Origin: AAA044-D11 sp965268555
GTDB taxonomy: Bacteria > Actinomycetota > Actinomycetes > Nanopelagicales > Nanopelagicaceae
Direction of reading: 5' to 3'
Length of the DNA stretch: 64,000 nucleotides
Assembly: GCA_965268555.1 (NCBI GenBank)
Contig: OZ254174.1
Coordinates: forward strand, 1,178,001 to 1,242,000
How positions within the stretch are numbered: position 1 is the stretch's first letter; every line of letters starts with the position of its first letter. Shown here one piece after another: positions 23,941 to 33,125 of the stretch. The translations under genes were made by a program, and so were the position numbers. The notes under the pieces are model-generated. The model was not told where the DNA came from. It saw nothing but the letters and a program-made list of their open reading frames with translations, and did not search any database.

Positions 23941-26559
23941 GTGAGCGAAGCGACAACACAGTTCCAGGCAGATGATGCCGGGCTACGTAGTGATGTTCGC
24001 AGGCTTGGCGAATTGCTTGGCGAATCTTTAGTCCGCCAAGAAGGCAGCGAGCTCTTTGAATTAGTAGAAAAAGTAAGAAAAGCAGTCCGCGAAGGTGGCG
24101 GCGAAGAAATTCTGCAGAAGTTATCAGTTGATCAAAGCGTGCAATTAGTGCGCGCATTTAGCAACTATTTCAATTTAGCAAACGTTGCAGAACAAGTTCA
24201 CCGGGCAAAAGTTTTGGCAGATAAGCGAAACAGTGGCGGCTCATGGCTAACTCGCGCCGTCGATCACATTCTCAAAGTTCAAGCTGAGACTAAAGAATTT
24301 ACCGCGAAAGATATTCAAGGTTGGATCGATAACTTTTCAGTGCGCCCAGTTTTTACAGCGCACCCAACAGAAGCGGCTAGACGTTCGGTACTAAGCAAGA
24401 TGAATACGATTGCCGATCTTCTTGATCAACCTGCAACTACGAGACGAGACCGCAGACTTGCAGAGACAATTGATTTGCTCTGGGAAACTGATGAACTTCG
24501 ACTAGGTCGCCCAGAACCATTAGATGAAGCGACAAATGCGCTTTATTATCTAGATGACTTATTTAAGTTAACGATTCCAGAAGTATTAGATGATTTTGCC
24601 TATGAGTTAAAGCGCTTAGGTGTAACCGTGTCGCCAACTTCGCGTCCCTTAAGTTTTGGAACTTGGATTGGCGGCGATCGAGATGGAAACCCAAACATCA
24701 CCGCTGGCGTCACAACCGCGGCGATCACTCTTCAAACTGGGCACTTTATTCGCGCAATGTCTGGCGCTTTAGATCAATTACGCCAAGCGCTTTCAGTTTC
24801 AACACGCATCTCTGGAACTACCGCTGAACTTGAAGCTTCCGTAGTTAAAGATTTAGAACTATTACCAGAGATTGAAGAGCGATTCCGTAGATTAAATATT
24901 GAAGAACCTTACCGACTTAAAGCGACAGCAATTCGCCACAGATTGATACTTACTCAGCGTCGGCATGCTGTTGGTGGCGCACACGTTCCAGGTCGTGATT
25001 ACGAAAGTACGGCTCAGCTCTTGGCTGATCTAAATCTGATGCGTGATTCACTTCTTGCAAACCGTGGCGATCTAATTGCAACTGGCCTTCTCGAACGCAT
25101 TATCCGTACCGTTTCAAGCTTTGGTCTCACACATGCGACCATGGATATCCGTGAACACTCTGATGCACATCACCACGCTTTGGCTCAGATTGAAAGTGTC
25201 GGCCTTGAGAACTTACAGAACTTAGATGAAGCTGCGCGCAAGACTGTAGATACCTTCATTGCAATCCGCGATCTGATTACAAAATTCGGACCGGAAGTAA
25301 TCGAGACTTACATAATTTCAATGACTAAGTCGCATAAAGATGTTCTTGCCGCGGTCGAGCTTTCACGAATAACTGGTCTCTACGGTCATGTTGGGTTTGC
25401 CCCACTTCTTGAAACCGTCGCTGAACTTCAAGCAGCCGACACAATTTTGGATAATCTACTTAGTGATTCCAGTTATCGCGAACTTGTGAAACTGCGCGGA
25501 AATATCCAAGAAGTTATGTTGGGATATTCTGACTCAAATAAGGATGCCGGTATTGCAACATCACAATGGGAGATTCATAAAGCCCAGCGCAAATTGCGTG
25601 ACATTGCAATTAAACATGGGGTAACACTTCGCCTATTCCACGGACGTGGCGGATCTGTTGGTCGCGGTGGCGGTCCAACTTACGACGCACTTATTGCTCT
25701 TCCTTGGGGATCAATTGACGGTCAGATAAAGATGACCGAACAAGGTGAAGTAATCAGCGATAAATATGCGCTGCCCTCACTTGCACGTGAGAATGTTGAA
25801 CTTGCACTTGCTGCGGCGCTTGAAGCTACAGTTTTAAATCGAGCACCAAGACAATCACCAGAAGCTCTTGCAAACTGGGGATCTTGCATGGATGTTGTAA
25901 GCGGAGAGGCATTTAAAACATATCGAAAATTAATTGATCATCCAGATCTTCCAGCTTATTTCTACTCCTCAACTCCGGTCGAACAACTTGGTGAAATGTT
26001 TCTTGGATCTAGACCATCACGTAGACCAGATGCTGCGGGCGGGCTGACTTCACTTCGTGCTATCCCTTGGGTATTTGGTTGGACGCAATCACGTCAGATT
26101 GTTCCTGGTTGGTTTGGTGTTGGTTCTGGCTTAAAGGCAGCTCGTGAAAGTGGCAAATCTGAAGTTATTGCCGAGATGTTAAAAGATTGGCACTTCTTCC
26201 GCACCTTCATAAGCAACGTTGAAATGACCATGGCGAAGACTGATTTAGCAGTAGCTCGCAAATATGTGAAAACACTTGTTGATCCAGAACTGCATCACTT
26301 CTTAGATACCATCGAAGCTGAATTTGAATTAACCAAAGCCGAGGTGCTTTTACTAACTAAGAAATCTGAATTACTTGGCGACCAACCAATGCTTGCACGT
26401 ACGCTTCAAGTTCGGGATGCATATCTAGCGCCGCTTCACCTATTGCAAATAACTTTGTTGCATAAGGTTAGAAATGATAAAGACATTGATCCACTTATTC
26501 GTCGTGCCTTGCTTTTAACAATTAACGGCGTCGCCGCAGGTCTTCGAAATACCGGGTAA
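23941..26559 (+). CDS. ppc: Phosphoenolpyruvate carboxylase
   Basis: An 872-residue enzyme that carboxylates PEP to oxaloacetate, an anaplerotic step. Active-site blocks are TAHPTEAARRS (catalytic His near residue 140), GTWIGGDRDGNPN, MLGYSDSNKDAG and FHGRGGSVGRGGG, all intact. The ending RNTG is the canonical PEPC C-terminus involved in effector and active-site closure. The start codon is GTG. Divergent from mfd, convergent with pth (11 nt apart). Together with enolase, citrate synthase and fumarase in this window it supplies the TCA cycle. Confidence 0.97.
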   Translation: MSEATTQFQADDAGLRSDVRRLGELLGESLVRQEGSELFELVEKVRKAVREGGGEEILQKLSVDQSVQLVRAFSNYFNLANVAEQVHRAKVLADKRNSGGSWLTRAVDHILKVQAETKEFTAKDIQGWIDNFSVRPVFTAHPTEAARRSVLSKMNTIADLLDQPATTRRDRRLAETIDLLWETDELRLGRPEPLDEATNALYYLDDLFKLTIPEVLDDFAYELKRLGVTVSPTSRPLSFGTWIGGDRDGNPNITAGVTTAAITLQTGHFIRAMSGALDQLRQALSVSTRISGTTAELEASVVKDLELLPEIEERFRRLNIEEPYRLKATAIRHRLILTQRRHAVGGAHVPGRDYESTAQLLADLNLMRDSLLANRGDLIATGLLERIIRTVSSFGLTHATMDIREHSDAHHHALAQIESVGLENLQNLDEAARKTVDTFIAIRDLITKFGPEVIETYIISMTKSHKDVLAAVELSRITGLYGHVGFAPLLETVAELQAADTILDNLLSDSSYRELVKLRGNIQEVMLGYSDSNKDAGIATSQWEIHKAQRKLRDIAIKHGVTLRLFHGRGGSVGRGGGPTYDALIALPWGSIDGQIKMTEQGEVISDKYALPSLARENVELALAAALEATVLNRAPRQSPEALANWGSCMDVVSGEAFKTYRKLIDHPDLPAYFYSSTPVEQLGEMFLGSRPSRRPDAAGGLTSLRAIPWVFGWTQSRQIVPGWFGVGSGLKAARESGKSEVIAEMLKDWHFFRTFISNVEMTMAKTDLAVARKYVKTLVDPELHHFLDTIEAEFELTKAEVLLLTKKSELLGDQPMLARTLQVRDAYLAPLHLLQITLLHKVRNDKDIDPLIRRALLLTINGVAAGLRNTG

Positions 26560-26570
26560 TACTGGCTGAT

Positions 26571-27137
26571 TTACTTATTGAATTCTTGCTGGGCGTAATC
26601 CAAACCTTTTTCAATTAAGCGTTCAATAGCCAAAGCACCTCTAGCAATAAAGTCAGCGAGCTCTTTCTTCTCGGGTTGGCTAAATGGTTTTAAAACATAA
26701 TCCGCTGGATCGATTGGGGCTTGTGGTCGCCCGATTCCCATGCGCAATCTGAAGTAATCAGGTGAGGCAAAGTTGGTCGTAATAGATTTCAACCCGTTGT
26801 GGCCATTGTCGCCGCCACCTTGTTTGATGCGAATTGTGTTGAAATCAATATCTAATTCATCATGGATAACAATTAAATTCTTAGGTGAAACTTTATAAAA
26901 ATCCGCAAGGGCTTTGGTTGGGGCGCCACTCTCGTTCATGTAACCAAGAGTCTTAGCAAGTACAACTGGGTGGCCAGCAACCCGAATATCAGTGATTTGA
27001 GTTTTTGATTTATGGTTTGAATATTTTGCATCAGAGGCCAGATAGTCGATAACCATCTGGCCTATGTTGTGACGAGTTGTTGAGTATTGATCGCCAGCGT
27101 TCCCTAGTCCGAGAACTAACCAGCGATCGTCAGCCAT
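26571..27137 (-). CDS. pth: Peptidyl-tRNA hydrolase
   Basis: A 188-residue Pth releasing tRNA from stalled peptidyl-tRNA. The family blocks are GLGNAGDQYSTTRHNIG (Asn and catalytic His), YMNESGAP, and HDELDIDFNTIRIKQGGG followed by GHNGLKSI. Length is normal. It lies 15 nt downstream of the L25 gene on the same strand, the usual rplY-pth pair, so the two are probably co-transcribed. Confidence 0.95.
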   Translation of the reverse strand: MADDRWLVLGLGNAGDQYSTTRHNIGQMVIDYLASDAKYSNHKSKTQITDIRVAGHPVVLAKTLGYMNESGAPTKALADFYKVSPKNLIVIHDELDIDFNTIRIKQGGGDNGHNGLKSITTNFASPDYFRLRMGIGRPQAPIDPADYVLKPFSQPEKKELADFIARGALAIERLIEKGLDYAQQEFNK

Positions 27138-27152
27138 TTTTAAATACTTAAA

Positions 27153-27779
27153 TTACTCTTTTGCAGCATCTGCAGCTGGTGCAGCAGCGCCTTCAGCAGG
27201 AGCAGCGCCTTCAGCAGCAACAACAGGTACTTCTTCAACAATTGTTGAACGCTCTGAAAGGTGGATCACTGGCATGTTTGGCTCTGAAACCAGAGTTACA
27301 CCTGCAGGAAGAATTACATCTGATGCATAACGTGATTCGCCAGCCATCATTCCATCCATGTTCAATTCTAGGAATTGTGGAATAGAAGTTGCTTCAGCTT
27401 CAACTTCAACAGTGTTGTGCATGTGCTCAAGAATTCCATCAACATCATGCTTACCTGTTGTGTGTACTGGAACTTCAACTTTAACGCGCTCACCACGGCG
27501 AACGATTACCAAGTCGATGTGTGCAAGTACGCCAGTTAGTGGATTACGAGTTACAGACTTTGGAAGTGTTAGTTCAGTCTTGCCATCGAAAACAACATCT
27601 AGGAGAACGTTTGCACTCTTTAGCGCAGCACCTAATTCGCGAAGTGGAAGTGCAACGTGTTGAGGTGCTTCGCCGTGACCATAGATAACTGCTGGAACAT
27701 TGCCAGCACGGCGATCGCGACGTGATGCGCCTTTACCAAACTCAGTGCGCTTGGTTGCGTTAATTGTAATTTCAGCCAT
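27153..27779 (-). CDS. rplY: 50S ribosomal protein L25, Ctc long form
   Basis: A 208-residue L25/Ctc protein. Residues 1-90 are the 5S rRNA-binding L25 domain (RTEFGKGASRRDRRAGNVPAVIYG). Residues 95-185 are the TL5-type beta domain (VEVPVHTTGKHDVDGILE). The last 25 residues are an Ala/Glu/Pro-rich tail. Long forms of this kind occur throughout actinobacteria. It is followed by pth. The tail varies by species and has no assigned role. Confidence 0.93.
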   Translation of the reverse strand: MAEITINATKRTEFGKGASRRDRRAGNVPAVIYGHGEAPQHVALPLRELGAALKSANVLLDVVFDGKTELTLPKSVTRNPLTGVLAHIDLVIVRRGERVKVEVPVHTTGKHDVDGILEHMHNTVEVEAEATSIPQFLELNMDGMMAGESRYASDVILPAGVTLVSEPNMPVIHLSERSTIVEEVPVVAAEGAAPAEGAAAPAADAAKE

Positions 27780-27874
27780 TTACTTCAACTCTCAATCTAA
27801 ATCGTCAATGTAGCAACGTCCGAGGAGAGCCAAGCCGTCGATTACGGATTTTTAAATCCCTCGCCGGAACGAGC

Positions 27875-27898
27875 CGCTAGGTTATCTAACCTCTAGCG
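27875..27898. repeat. Inverted repeat between prs and rplY
   Basis: CGCTA and TAGCG enclose GGTTA/TAACC arms with a 2-base offset, giving a hairpin in either strand. On the minus strand it follows the prs stop codon by 15 nt, but no T-run follows, so I do not call it a terminator. It may be a 3'-end stabiliser of the prs message or part of the rplY promoter region. Confidence 0.45.
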
Positions 27899-27913
27899 AA
27901 AAGACAAAATTAT

Positions 27914-28894
27914 TTAGGAGAGACCATCGAAGAGGCTGGTTACTGAGCCATCTTCGAAGACTTCACGAATTGCCCGCGCAAGCAGCGGAGCGATTGGAAG
28001 TACGGTCAGATTATCGAAGCGGGAATCTTCGGGAATCGGCAAGGTGTCGGTGACTACAACCTCGCTGACATTTGAGGCCTTGAGGCGCTCAACAGCTGGA
28101 CCGGAGAAGACTGCGTGAGTGGCAGCGATGATTACCTCTTTCGCACCATCAGCATAAAGCGCATCAACTGCCTTTGTGATTGTTCCAGCGGTATCAATCA
28201 TGTCATCGATAACTACGCAGGTTTGGCCTTTCACATCACCAACAACTTTTCCAGTCACAGATTCATTTGGGATGCGTGGATCGCGCATTTTGTGAATGAA
28301 AGCGATTGGGCAGCCGCCGAGTAAATCCGACCAACGTTCTGCTACGCGAACTCGACCAGAGTCTGGGGAGACGATTGTTAACTTGTTTCGATCAACTTTG
28401 CTTCCAACATAATTTGTGAGAAGTGGAAGTGCGAAGAGATGATCAACTGGACCATCGAAGAAACCTTGAATTTGTGAGGTGTGAAGATCGACAACCATCA
28501 AACGATCAGCGCCGGCAGTTTTAAATAAGTCAGCCATCAATCGCGCCGAGATTGGTTCGCGGCCGCGGTGCTTCTTATCTTGACGGGCATAACCATAGAA
28601 AGGTGCAACAACTGTGATTCGTTTTGCTGATGCGCGCTTAAGTGCATCAACCATAATTAATTGCTCCATGATTTGTTTATTTACCGGAGCAGAGTGGGAT
28701 TGAATTACGAAGGCATCGCTTCCGCGAACACTCTCTTCGAAGCGAACAAATATTTCACCATTTGCAAAGTCATAAGCAGATGTTGGGGTAATCGGAATAC
28801 CAAGTTCAGCGGCGACACCTTCTGCCAACTCTGGATATCCGCGGCCGGTAAAAATACGTAACCGCTTCTCCGAAGTGAGGCGAAGTTCGCTCAT
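27914..28894 (-). CDS. prs: Ribose-phosphate pyrophosphokinase
   Basis: A 326-residue PRPP synthetase making PRPP from ribose 5-phosphate and ATP for nucleotide, histidine and NAD synthesis. Key blocks are the flexible loop YGYARQDKKHRGREPIS, the metal-binding VVDLHTSQIQGFFDGPVDHL, and the PRPP-binding CVVIDDMIDTAGT. It follows glmU by 3 nt, the conserved actinobacterial glmU-prs arrangement. No anomalies. Confidence 0.96.
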   Translation of the reverse strand: MSELRLTSEKRLRIFTGRGYPELAEGVAAELGIPITPTSAYDFANGEIFVRFEESVRGSDAFVIQSHSAPVNKQIMEQLIMVDALKRASAKRITVVAPFYGYARQDKKHRGREPISARLMADLFKTAGADRLMVVDLHTSQIQGFFDGPVDHLFALPLLTNYVGSKVDRNKLTIVSPDSGRVRVAERWSDLLGGCPIAFIHKMRDPRIPNESVTGKVVGDVKGQTCVVIDDMIDTAGTITKAVDALYADGAKEVIIAATHAVFSGPAVERLKASNVSEVVVTDTLPIPEDSRFDNLTVLPIAPLLARAIREVFEDGSVTSLFDGLS

Positions 28895-28897
28895 GTC

Positions 28898-30349
28898 TTA
28901 GCTCCCTTGTTCCGAGGATTCTTTTGCACCTGCAGCTTTTGCTGCCTGCGCAGACTTGGTTCCGGATCTCTTGCGAAGTACCCAGCCAAGAATATTGCGT
29001 TGCTTAGATCTTGCAACACCCATCGCCCCTGCTGGAACATCGTCAGTAATTACCGACCCAGCCGCAGTGTAAGCGCCATCCCCAATCGAAACTGGCGCCA
29101 CCAACATGGTGTCGCTGCCGATTCGAACTTCATCGCCAATTTTTGTCTTGTGTTTTTCAACGCCGTCATAATTCACAAAGACGGTAGCTGCCCCGATATT
29201 TGAACCAGAGCCAATCTCGGCATCGCCAACGTATGAAAGGTGTGGCACTTTGGTGCCTTCTCCGATAGTTGAATTCTTTATCTCCACATATGCGCCAGCT
29301 TTGGCACCTGCAGCTAGTTTCGTGCCCGCTCGAAGGTAAGAATATGGGCCAACGTTTGCACCAGATCCGATTTCACAATCCACGCAATTCGATTCGATTA
29401 CAGATGCTCCTGCAGCAACGCTGACATTCATTAGCGTTGTACGTGGTCCAATGATTGCATTTGCCGCTACTGATGTAGTTCCGGCAAGCCAACTTTCAGG
29501 AAATATCTTGGCATCAGCAGCAATCTTTACATTTGCATCAATCCAAGTTGTGGTTGGGTCAATTATGTCTACGCCATTTAACATGTGCTCATAATTAATT
29601 CGATCGCGCATAATTGCTGCACACTCTGCAAGTTGGGCACGATCATTGATTCCAAGAGTTTCACTGTAATCATTTGAAAGAACTGCTGCGGCTCGGCCAC
29701 CGCCGGCTTTGATATCTGCAATTACGTCGGTCAAATAAAGTTCGCCCTGTGAGTTGTCGCTCTTCAGATTTGCCACACTTTTTGCTAGAGCAGTGATGTC
29801 AAAGAGATAGACCCCGGTATTTATCTCATCAATCAACTTGATTTCATCTGATGCATCTCGCTCTTCAACGATTGCAACAATTTCGCCAGCTTCATTGCGA
29901 ATTATGCGACCATATCCGGTTGGGTCTGGAAATTCTGCCGTTAAAACTGAGACTGTATTTTCACTCTTGTGGTGCGCCGCAATAAACTCGCTAAGAGTTT
30001 CACTTCTAAGAAGTGGAGTGTCGCCCGCGCAGATTAATACAGTTCCGCTTACCTTTAAATCTACGAGCGCCAATTGAACCGCATGACCAGTTCCATTTCG
30101 TTCTGCTTGAAAAACCGGAATCGCATTTGAGGCAATTTGTTTAACTTGAGCTTCGACCGCTTCCCGGCCAGCGCCAACAACAACTCGAAGTTGTTCTGGA
30201 TTTAACTTTGAAATCTCAGTAAGTACGTGATCAATAATTGTTTTGCCAGAAATAAAATGTAGAACCTTTGGAGTTTGGGATTTCATGCGAGTGCCCTCGC
30301 CGGCTGCCAGCACGATAGCTACATCTAGCTTTGCAGGTGCCTTGCCCAA
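28898..30349 (-). CDS. glmU: Bifunctional GlmU: N-acetylglucosamine-1-phosphate uridyltransferase / glucosamine-1-phosphate acetyltransferase
   Basis: A 483-residue enzyme making UDP-GlcNAc for peptidoglycan. The N-terminal nucleotidyltransferase has the signature LAAGEGTRMKS. The C-terminal left-handed beta helix holds the acetyltransferase site (SYVGDAEIG, then NYDGVEKHKT). The tail after residue 455 is a short Lys/Ala-rich extension. The start is TTG at 30349 with GGAG 6 nt upstream, and no better start exists before the first strand. A tRNA-Gln gene lies 38 nt upstream on the same strand. Confidence 0.95.
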   Translation of the reverse strand: MGKAPAKLDVAIVLAAGEGTRMKSQTPKVLHFISGKTIIDHVLTEISKLNPEQLRVVVGAGREAVEAQVKQIASNAIPVFQAERNGTGHAVQLALVDLKVSGTVLICAGDTPLLRSETLSEFIAAHHKSENTVSVLTAEFPDPTGYGRIIRNEAGEIVAIVEERDASDEIKLIDEINTGVYLFDITALAKSVANLKSDNSQGELYLTDVIADIKAGGGRAAAVLSNDYSETLGINDRAQLAECAAIMRDRINYEHMLNGVDIIDPTTTWIDANVKIAADAKIFPESWLAGTTSVAANAIIGPRTTLMNVSVAAGASVIESNCVDCEIGSGANVGPYSYLRAGTKLAAGAKAGAYVEIKNSTIGEGTKVPHLSYVGDAEIGSGSNIGAATVFVNYDGVEKHKTKIGDEVRIGSDTMLVAPVSIGDGAYTAAGSVITDDVPAGAMGVARSKQRNILGWVLRKRSGTKSAQAAKAAGAKESSEQGS

Positions 30350-30387
30350 GTTTTGCTCCTGTCCTATTTACTTCGGCCTAACTTTGG

Positions 30388-30462
30388 TGGCTCCGCCACC
30401 AGGTATCGATCCTGGACCCTGGGCTTCAAAGGCCCATGTGCTAGCCACTACACAATGGCGGA
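30388..30462 (-). tRNA. tRNA-Gln (anticodon UUG)
   Basis: A 72-nt cloverleaf plus encoded CCA. The acceptor stem is TCCGCCA/TGGCGGA with discriminator G73, the D stem GTGT/GCAC, the anticodon stem TGGGC/GCCCA with loop CTTTGAA (anticodon TTG), and the T stem CCAGG/CCTGG. The T loop reads ATCGATA, so position 54 is A instead of the near-invariant T. Otherwise regular. It precedes glmU. Confidence 0.92.
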
Positions 30463-30510
30463 ACCTGAATTCTCCCCTATAACTATCGATACCACCAAAC
30501 TCTAAAGCGT

Positions 30511-31431
30511 TTAAAGCGTTTCTATAACCCGCGCCCCATGCACTGGCCCACTCGCCCGCACCACTCCTGCCACAACTCCGCTCGAACTCAGCGCCACTGT
30601 TAAATCCATTGACCGTTCTTCATCTTCAACTAAAAATGCAACTGTTGGTCCTGATCCCGAAACAATTCCACCAAGTGCGCCGTAATCGCGGCCAACATCT
30701 AAAACTAAACGAAGCGCTGGACGTAGTGAACATGCAGCTGCTTGTAAATCATTTGATAGCGCATCTCCTAACGCCACCGCATCACCAGCACGAAGTGCCT
30801 GCATCATCGAATCACTTACCTGTGGTCTTGCAATATCTAAACCTTCCCGTAATCGATCGCACTCTTGATAAACCGCTGGCGTTGAAAGTCCTTGTCCGGA
30901 AAGTGCCAATACCCAGTGATAATTTCCCCGGCTAAGTGCCGGAGTTAATTGATCGCCACGACCACGGCCAATTGCGACGCCACCAGAAATTCCAAATGGC
31001 ACATCGCTTCCAAGTTGTGCGGCAATTGCTTCCATTTCATCTCGAGAGAGCCCAACTTCAAATAATGAATCCATCGCAACAATTACTCCTGCCGCATCGG
31101 CACTTCCACCAGCCATGCCACCAGCAACTGGAATCTCTTTCTTTAAATGAATTGCTAAATCTGTTGTGAGTTCGAACTTTTCTGCCATTAATTTTGCGGC
31201 ACGAATAGCTAAATTTTCATCATCTACTGGGACCCCATTCGATGTTGCACCTGAAAGTGTCAAGGTAGTTCCAGAATTTTCTTTAGCAAACTTAATACTT
31301 ACATCATCAAAGAGTGAGATAGCTTGAAAAACAGTTGTAACTTCGTGGAAGCCATCGCTGCCCAGCGGACCGACTGCCAACTGCAAATTAACCTTTGCTG
31401 GGGTCCGAACAATTACGCCGCGCGTGCTCAT
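30511..31431 (-). CDS. ispE: 4-diphosphocytidyl-2-C-methyl-D-erythritol kinase
   Basis: A 306-residue GHMP kinase of the non-mevalonate isoprenoid pathway, phosphorylating CDP-methylerythritol. Motifs are PAKVNLQLAVGP at the N-terminus, the glycine-rich ATP loop PVAGGMAGGSADAA and the C-terminal SGSGPTVAFL. It overlaps rsmA by 4 nt, matching the Rv1010-Rv1011 order. It supplies precursors ultimately used by the cis-prenyltransferase at 4.4-5.2 kb. Confidence 0.94.
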   Translation of the reverse strand: MSTRGVIVRTPAKVNLQLAVGPLGSDGFHEVTTVFQAISLFDDVSIKFAKENSGTTLTLSGATSNGVPVDDENLAIRAAKLMAEKFELTTDLAIHLKKEIPVAGGMAGGSADAAGVIVAMDSLFEVGLSRDEMEAIAAQLGSDVPFGISGGVAIGRGRGDQLTPALSRGNYHWVLALSGQGLSTPAVYQECDRLREGLDIARPQVSDSMMQALRAGDAVALGDALSNDLQAAACSLRPALRLVLDVGRDYGALGGIVSGSGPTVAFLVEDEERSMDLTVALSSSGVVAGVVRASGPVHGARVIETL

Positions 31432-32267
31432 TTAGAAAGCGTAATCGCAATCTTTATAAAATCGCCAAGTTCTAACGCTTCGCCTCGTATGGTTGGATCA
31501 ATTCCGCTCTGTTCAATAACTGCACTAGCTTGCGCGCTGCCACCGCAGATATCGCTAAGCGCGGCCCGCATCATTTTGCGCCGCTGGGCAAAGGCGGCAT
31601 CAATAATTCTAAATGTCGCCCGTCTCAGCTCTTCATCACCAGCGCTTTCATGTCGAACAAAGCGCACCAGTGAGGAATCAACGTTAGGTACTGGCCAAAA
31701 AATAGAACGGCTTACAGTTCCTGCCGAAGTTAAATCAGCCCACCATGCCGCTTTGACCGAAGGACTGCCATAAGTCTTGCTATTAGGTTTTGCCACTAAC
31801 CGGTCTGCAACTTCACTCTGAACCATAACTACGCCAGATCGCAGAGTTGGAAATAGTTCTAGAAATCTAAGTAAAACTGGAACCGAAACATTGTATGGAA
31901 GATTTGCAACCAAGACAGTTGGATCAGCAGGGAGTTCGCAAATTTGCATTGCATCTGCAGTGATGATTGTTAGCTTTGAAGAATCAAAACCATGTCGATC
32001 TGCAGTTATTGGAAGTTCGAGTGCGAGGCGATCATCGATCTCAATTGCAATTACCGATTTTGCAGTTTCTAGCATGGCAAGAGTAAGTGAGCCTAAACCT
32101 GGGCCGATTTCAAGTGCAACATCATCTGGTCCAACATCAGCGCTCTTAACTATTTTGCGACAAGTATTAGCATCTACAACAAAGTTCTGACCAAGTTTTT
32201 TAGTTGGTCTGACTCCGATTCGTTCCGCAATTTCCCGAATCTCAGCGGCGCCTAGTAAGCCACTCAT
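31428..32267 (-). CDS. rsmA: 16S rRNA (adenine1518/1519-N6)-dimethyltransferase
   Basis: A 279-residue KsgA/RsmA that dimethylates two adenines near the 3' end of 16S rRNA. SAM-binding blocks are QNFVVDANTCRKI and LEIGPGLGSLT. The catalytic motif IV is NLPYNVSVP. Normal length. It begins directly after the tatD stop codon with no gap. In many actinobacteria rpfB lies between tatD and rsmA, but here it is missing. Confidence 0.94.
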   Translation of the reverse strand: MSGLLGAAEIREIAERIGVRPTKKLGQNFVVDANTCRKIVKSADVGPDDVALEIGPGLGSLTLAMLETAKSVIAIEIDDRLALELPITADRHGFDSSKLTIITADAMQICELPADPTVLVANLPYNVSVPVLLRFLELFPTLRSGVVMVQSEVADRLVAKPNSKTYGSPSVKAAWWADLTSAGTVSRSIFWPVPNVDSSLVRFVRHESAGDEELRRATFRIIDAAFAQRRKMMRAALSDICGGSAQASAVIEQSGIDPTIRGEALELGDFIKIAITLSK

Positions 32268-33122
32268 TTAAGCGAAAGATCCGAATAGTCGTTCGCAATT
32301 ATTTGAAATAGAGGTTGCAAGCAAATCTAAATCTTCGCCACGTTCTTGCGCCATAAAGCGGAGAATTGTTGGAATTTGTGCCGGCGTATTTAGCGCACCG
32401 CGATGAGGCATCGGGGCCAAGAATGGCGAGTCAGTTTCAACTAATAATTGATCAAGCGGTACAAGTTTTACCGCTTCACGAAGTGCTGGTGCGTTCTTGA
32501 AAGTTAGCGTGCCCGCAAATGAAAGTATGTAGCCCTTTTCAATGCATTCTCGGGCCATCTCGGCATCTCCGGAATAGCAATGAAAAATAGTTTTAGCAGG
32601 TGCAACTTCGGACTCCAGAACATCTAATACATCTCGATGCGCATCGCGGTCGTGAATTACCAGCGCTTTATCAACTGATTTAGCTAGCGCAATATGTCTG
32701 CGGAAAGAATACTTCTGACGTTCTTGAAGTTCTGGTTCGGTTCTAAAATAATCTAAACCGGTTTCCCCAATTGCCCGGACTCTCGGGTGCTTTGCAAGTT
32801 CTTCGATAATTGCTAAATCCGCTTCAAGGTCTTCAACTACAGGCGCTTCATTTGGATGCAGAGCTACTGCTGCTAAAACATTGGGCCAGCTCTCGGCCAT
32901 CTTTACACACCACTTAGATTGTTCTGCGGAATATCCAACTTGCACGATGCGGTCGATTCCAACGCTGCGCGCCTCTTCTAATACTCTGCCGACTTCAGGT
33001 GCATCCGCGGCGGTGTTTGTGACGATTTCAATGTGAGCATGTGCATCAACACATTTAAGGTTAAGCGGTTCTGGAAGTGGTGCTGGTTGGCGATCAATGT
33101 CGCGGTTGTGACGATCTGCCAT
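32268..33122 (-). CDS. tatD: TatD family metal-dependent deoxyribonuclease
   Basis: A 284-residue TIM-barrel hydrolase. The first metal site is in CVDAHAHIEI, followed by GETGLDYFR (metal-bridging Glu), IHDRDAH, FHCYSGD and the final VETDSPFLAPMPHRG. TatD proteins are 3'-5' DNases linked to oxidative DNA repair, though other roles are proposed. It abuts rsmA and follows metG by 3 nt. Confidence 0.93.
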   Translation of the reverse strand: MADRHNRDIDRQPAPLPEPLNLKCVDAHAHIEIVTNTAADAPEVGRVLEEARSVGIDRIVQVGYSAEQSKWCVKMAESWPNVLAAVALHPNEAPVVEDLEADLAIIEELAKHPRVRAIGETGLDYFRTEPELQERQKYSFRRHIALAKSVDKALVIHDRDAHRDVLDVLESEVAPAKTIFHCYSGDAEMARECIEKGYILSFAGTLTFKNAPALREAVKLVPLDQLLVETDSPFLAPMPHRGALNTPAQIPTILRFMAQERGEDLDLLATSISNNCERLFGSFA

Positions 33123-33125
33123 TTG

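Noticed and set aside
27875..27898. Intrinsic terminator after prs
   Set aside because: The hairpin exists, but there is no T-run after it on the minus strand.
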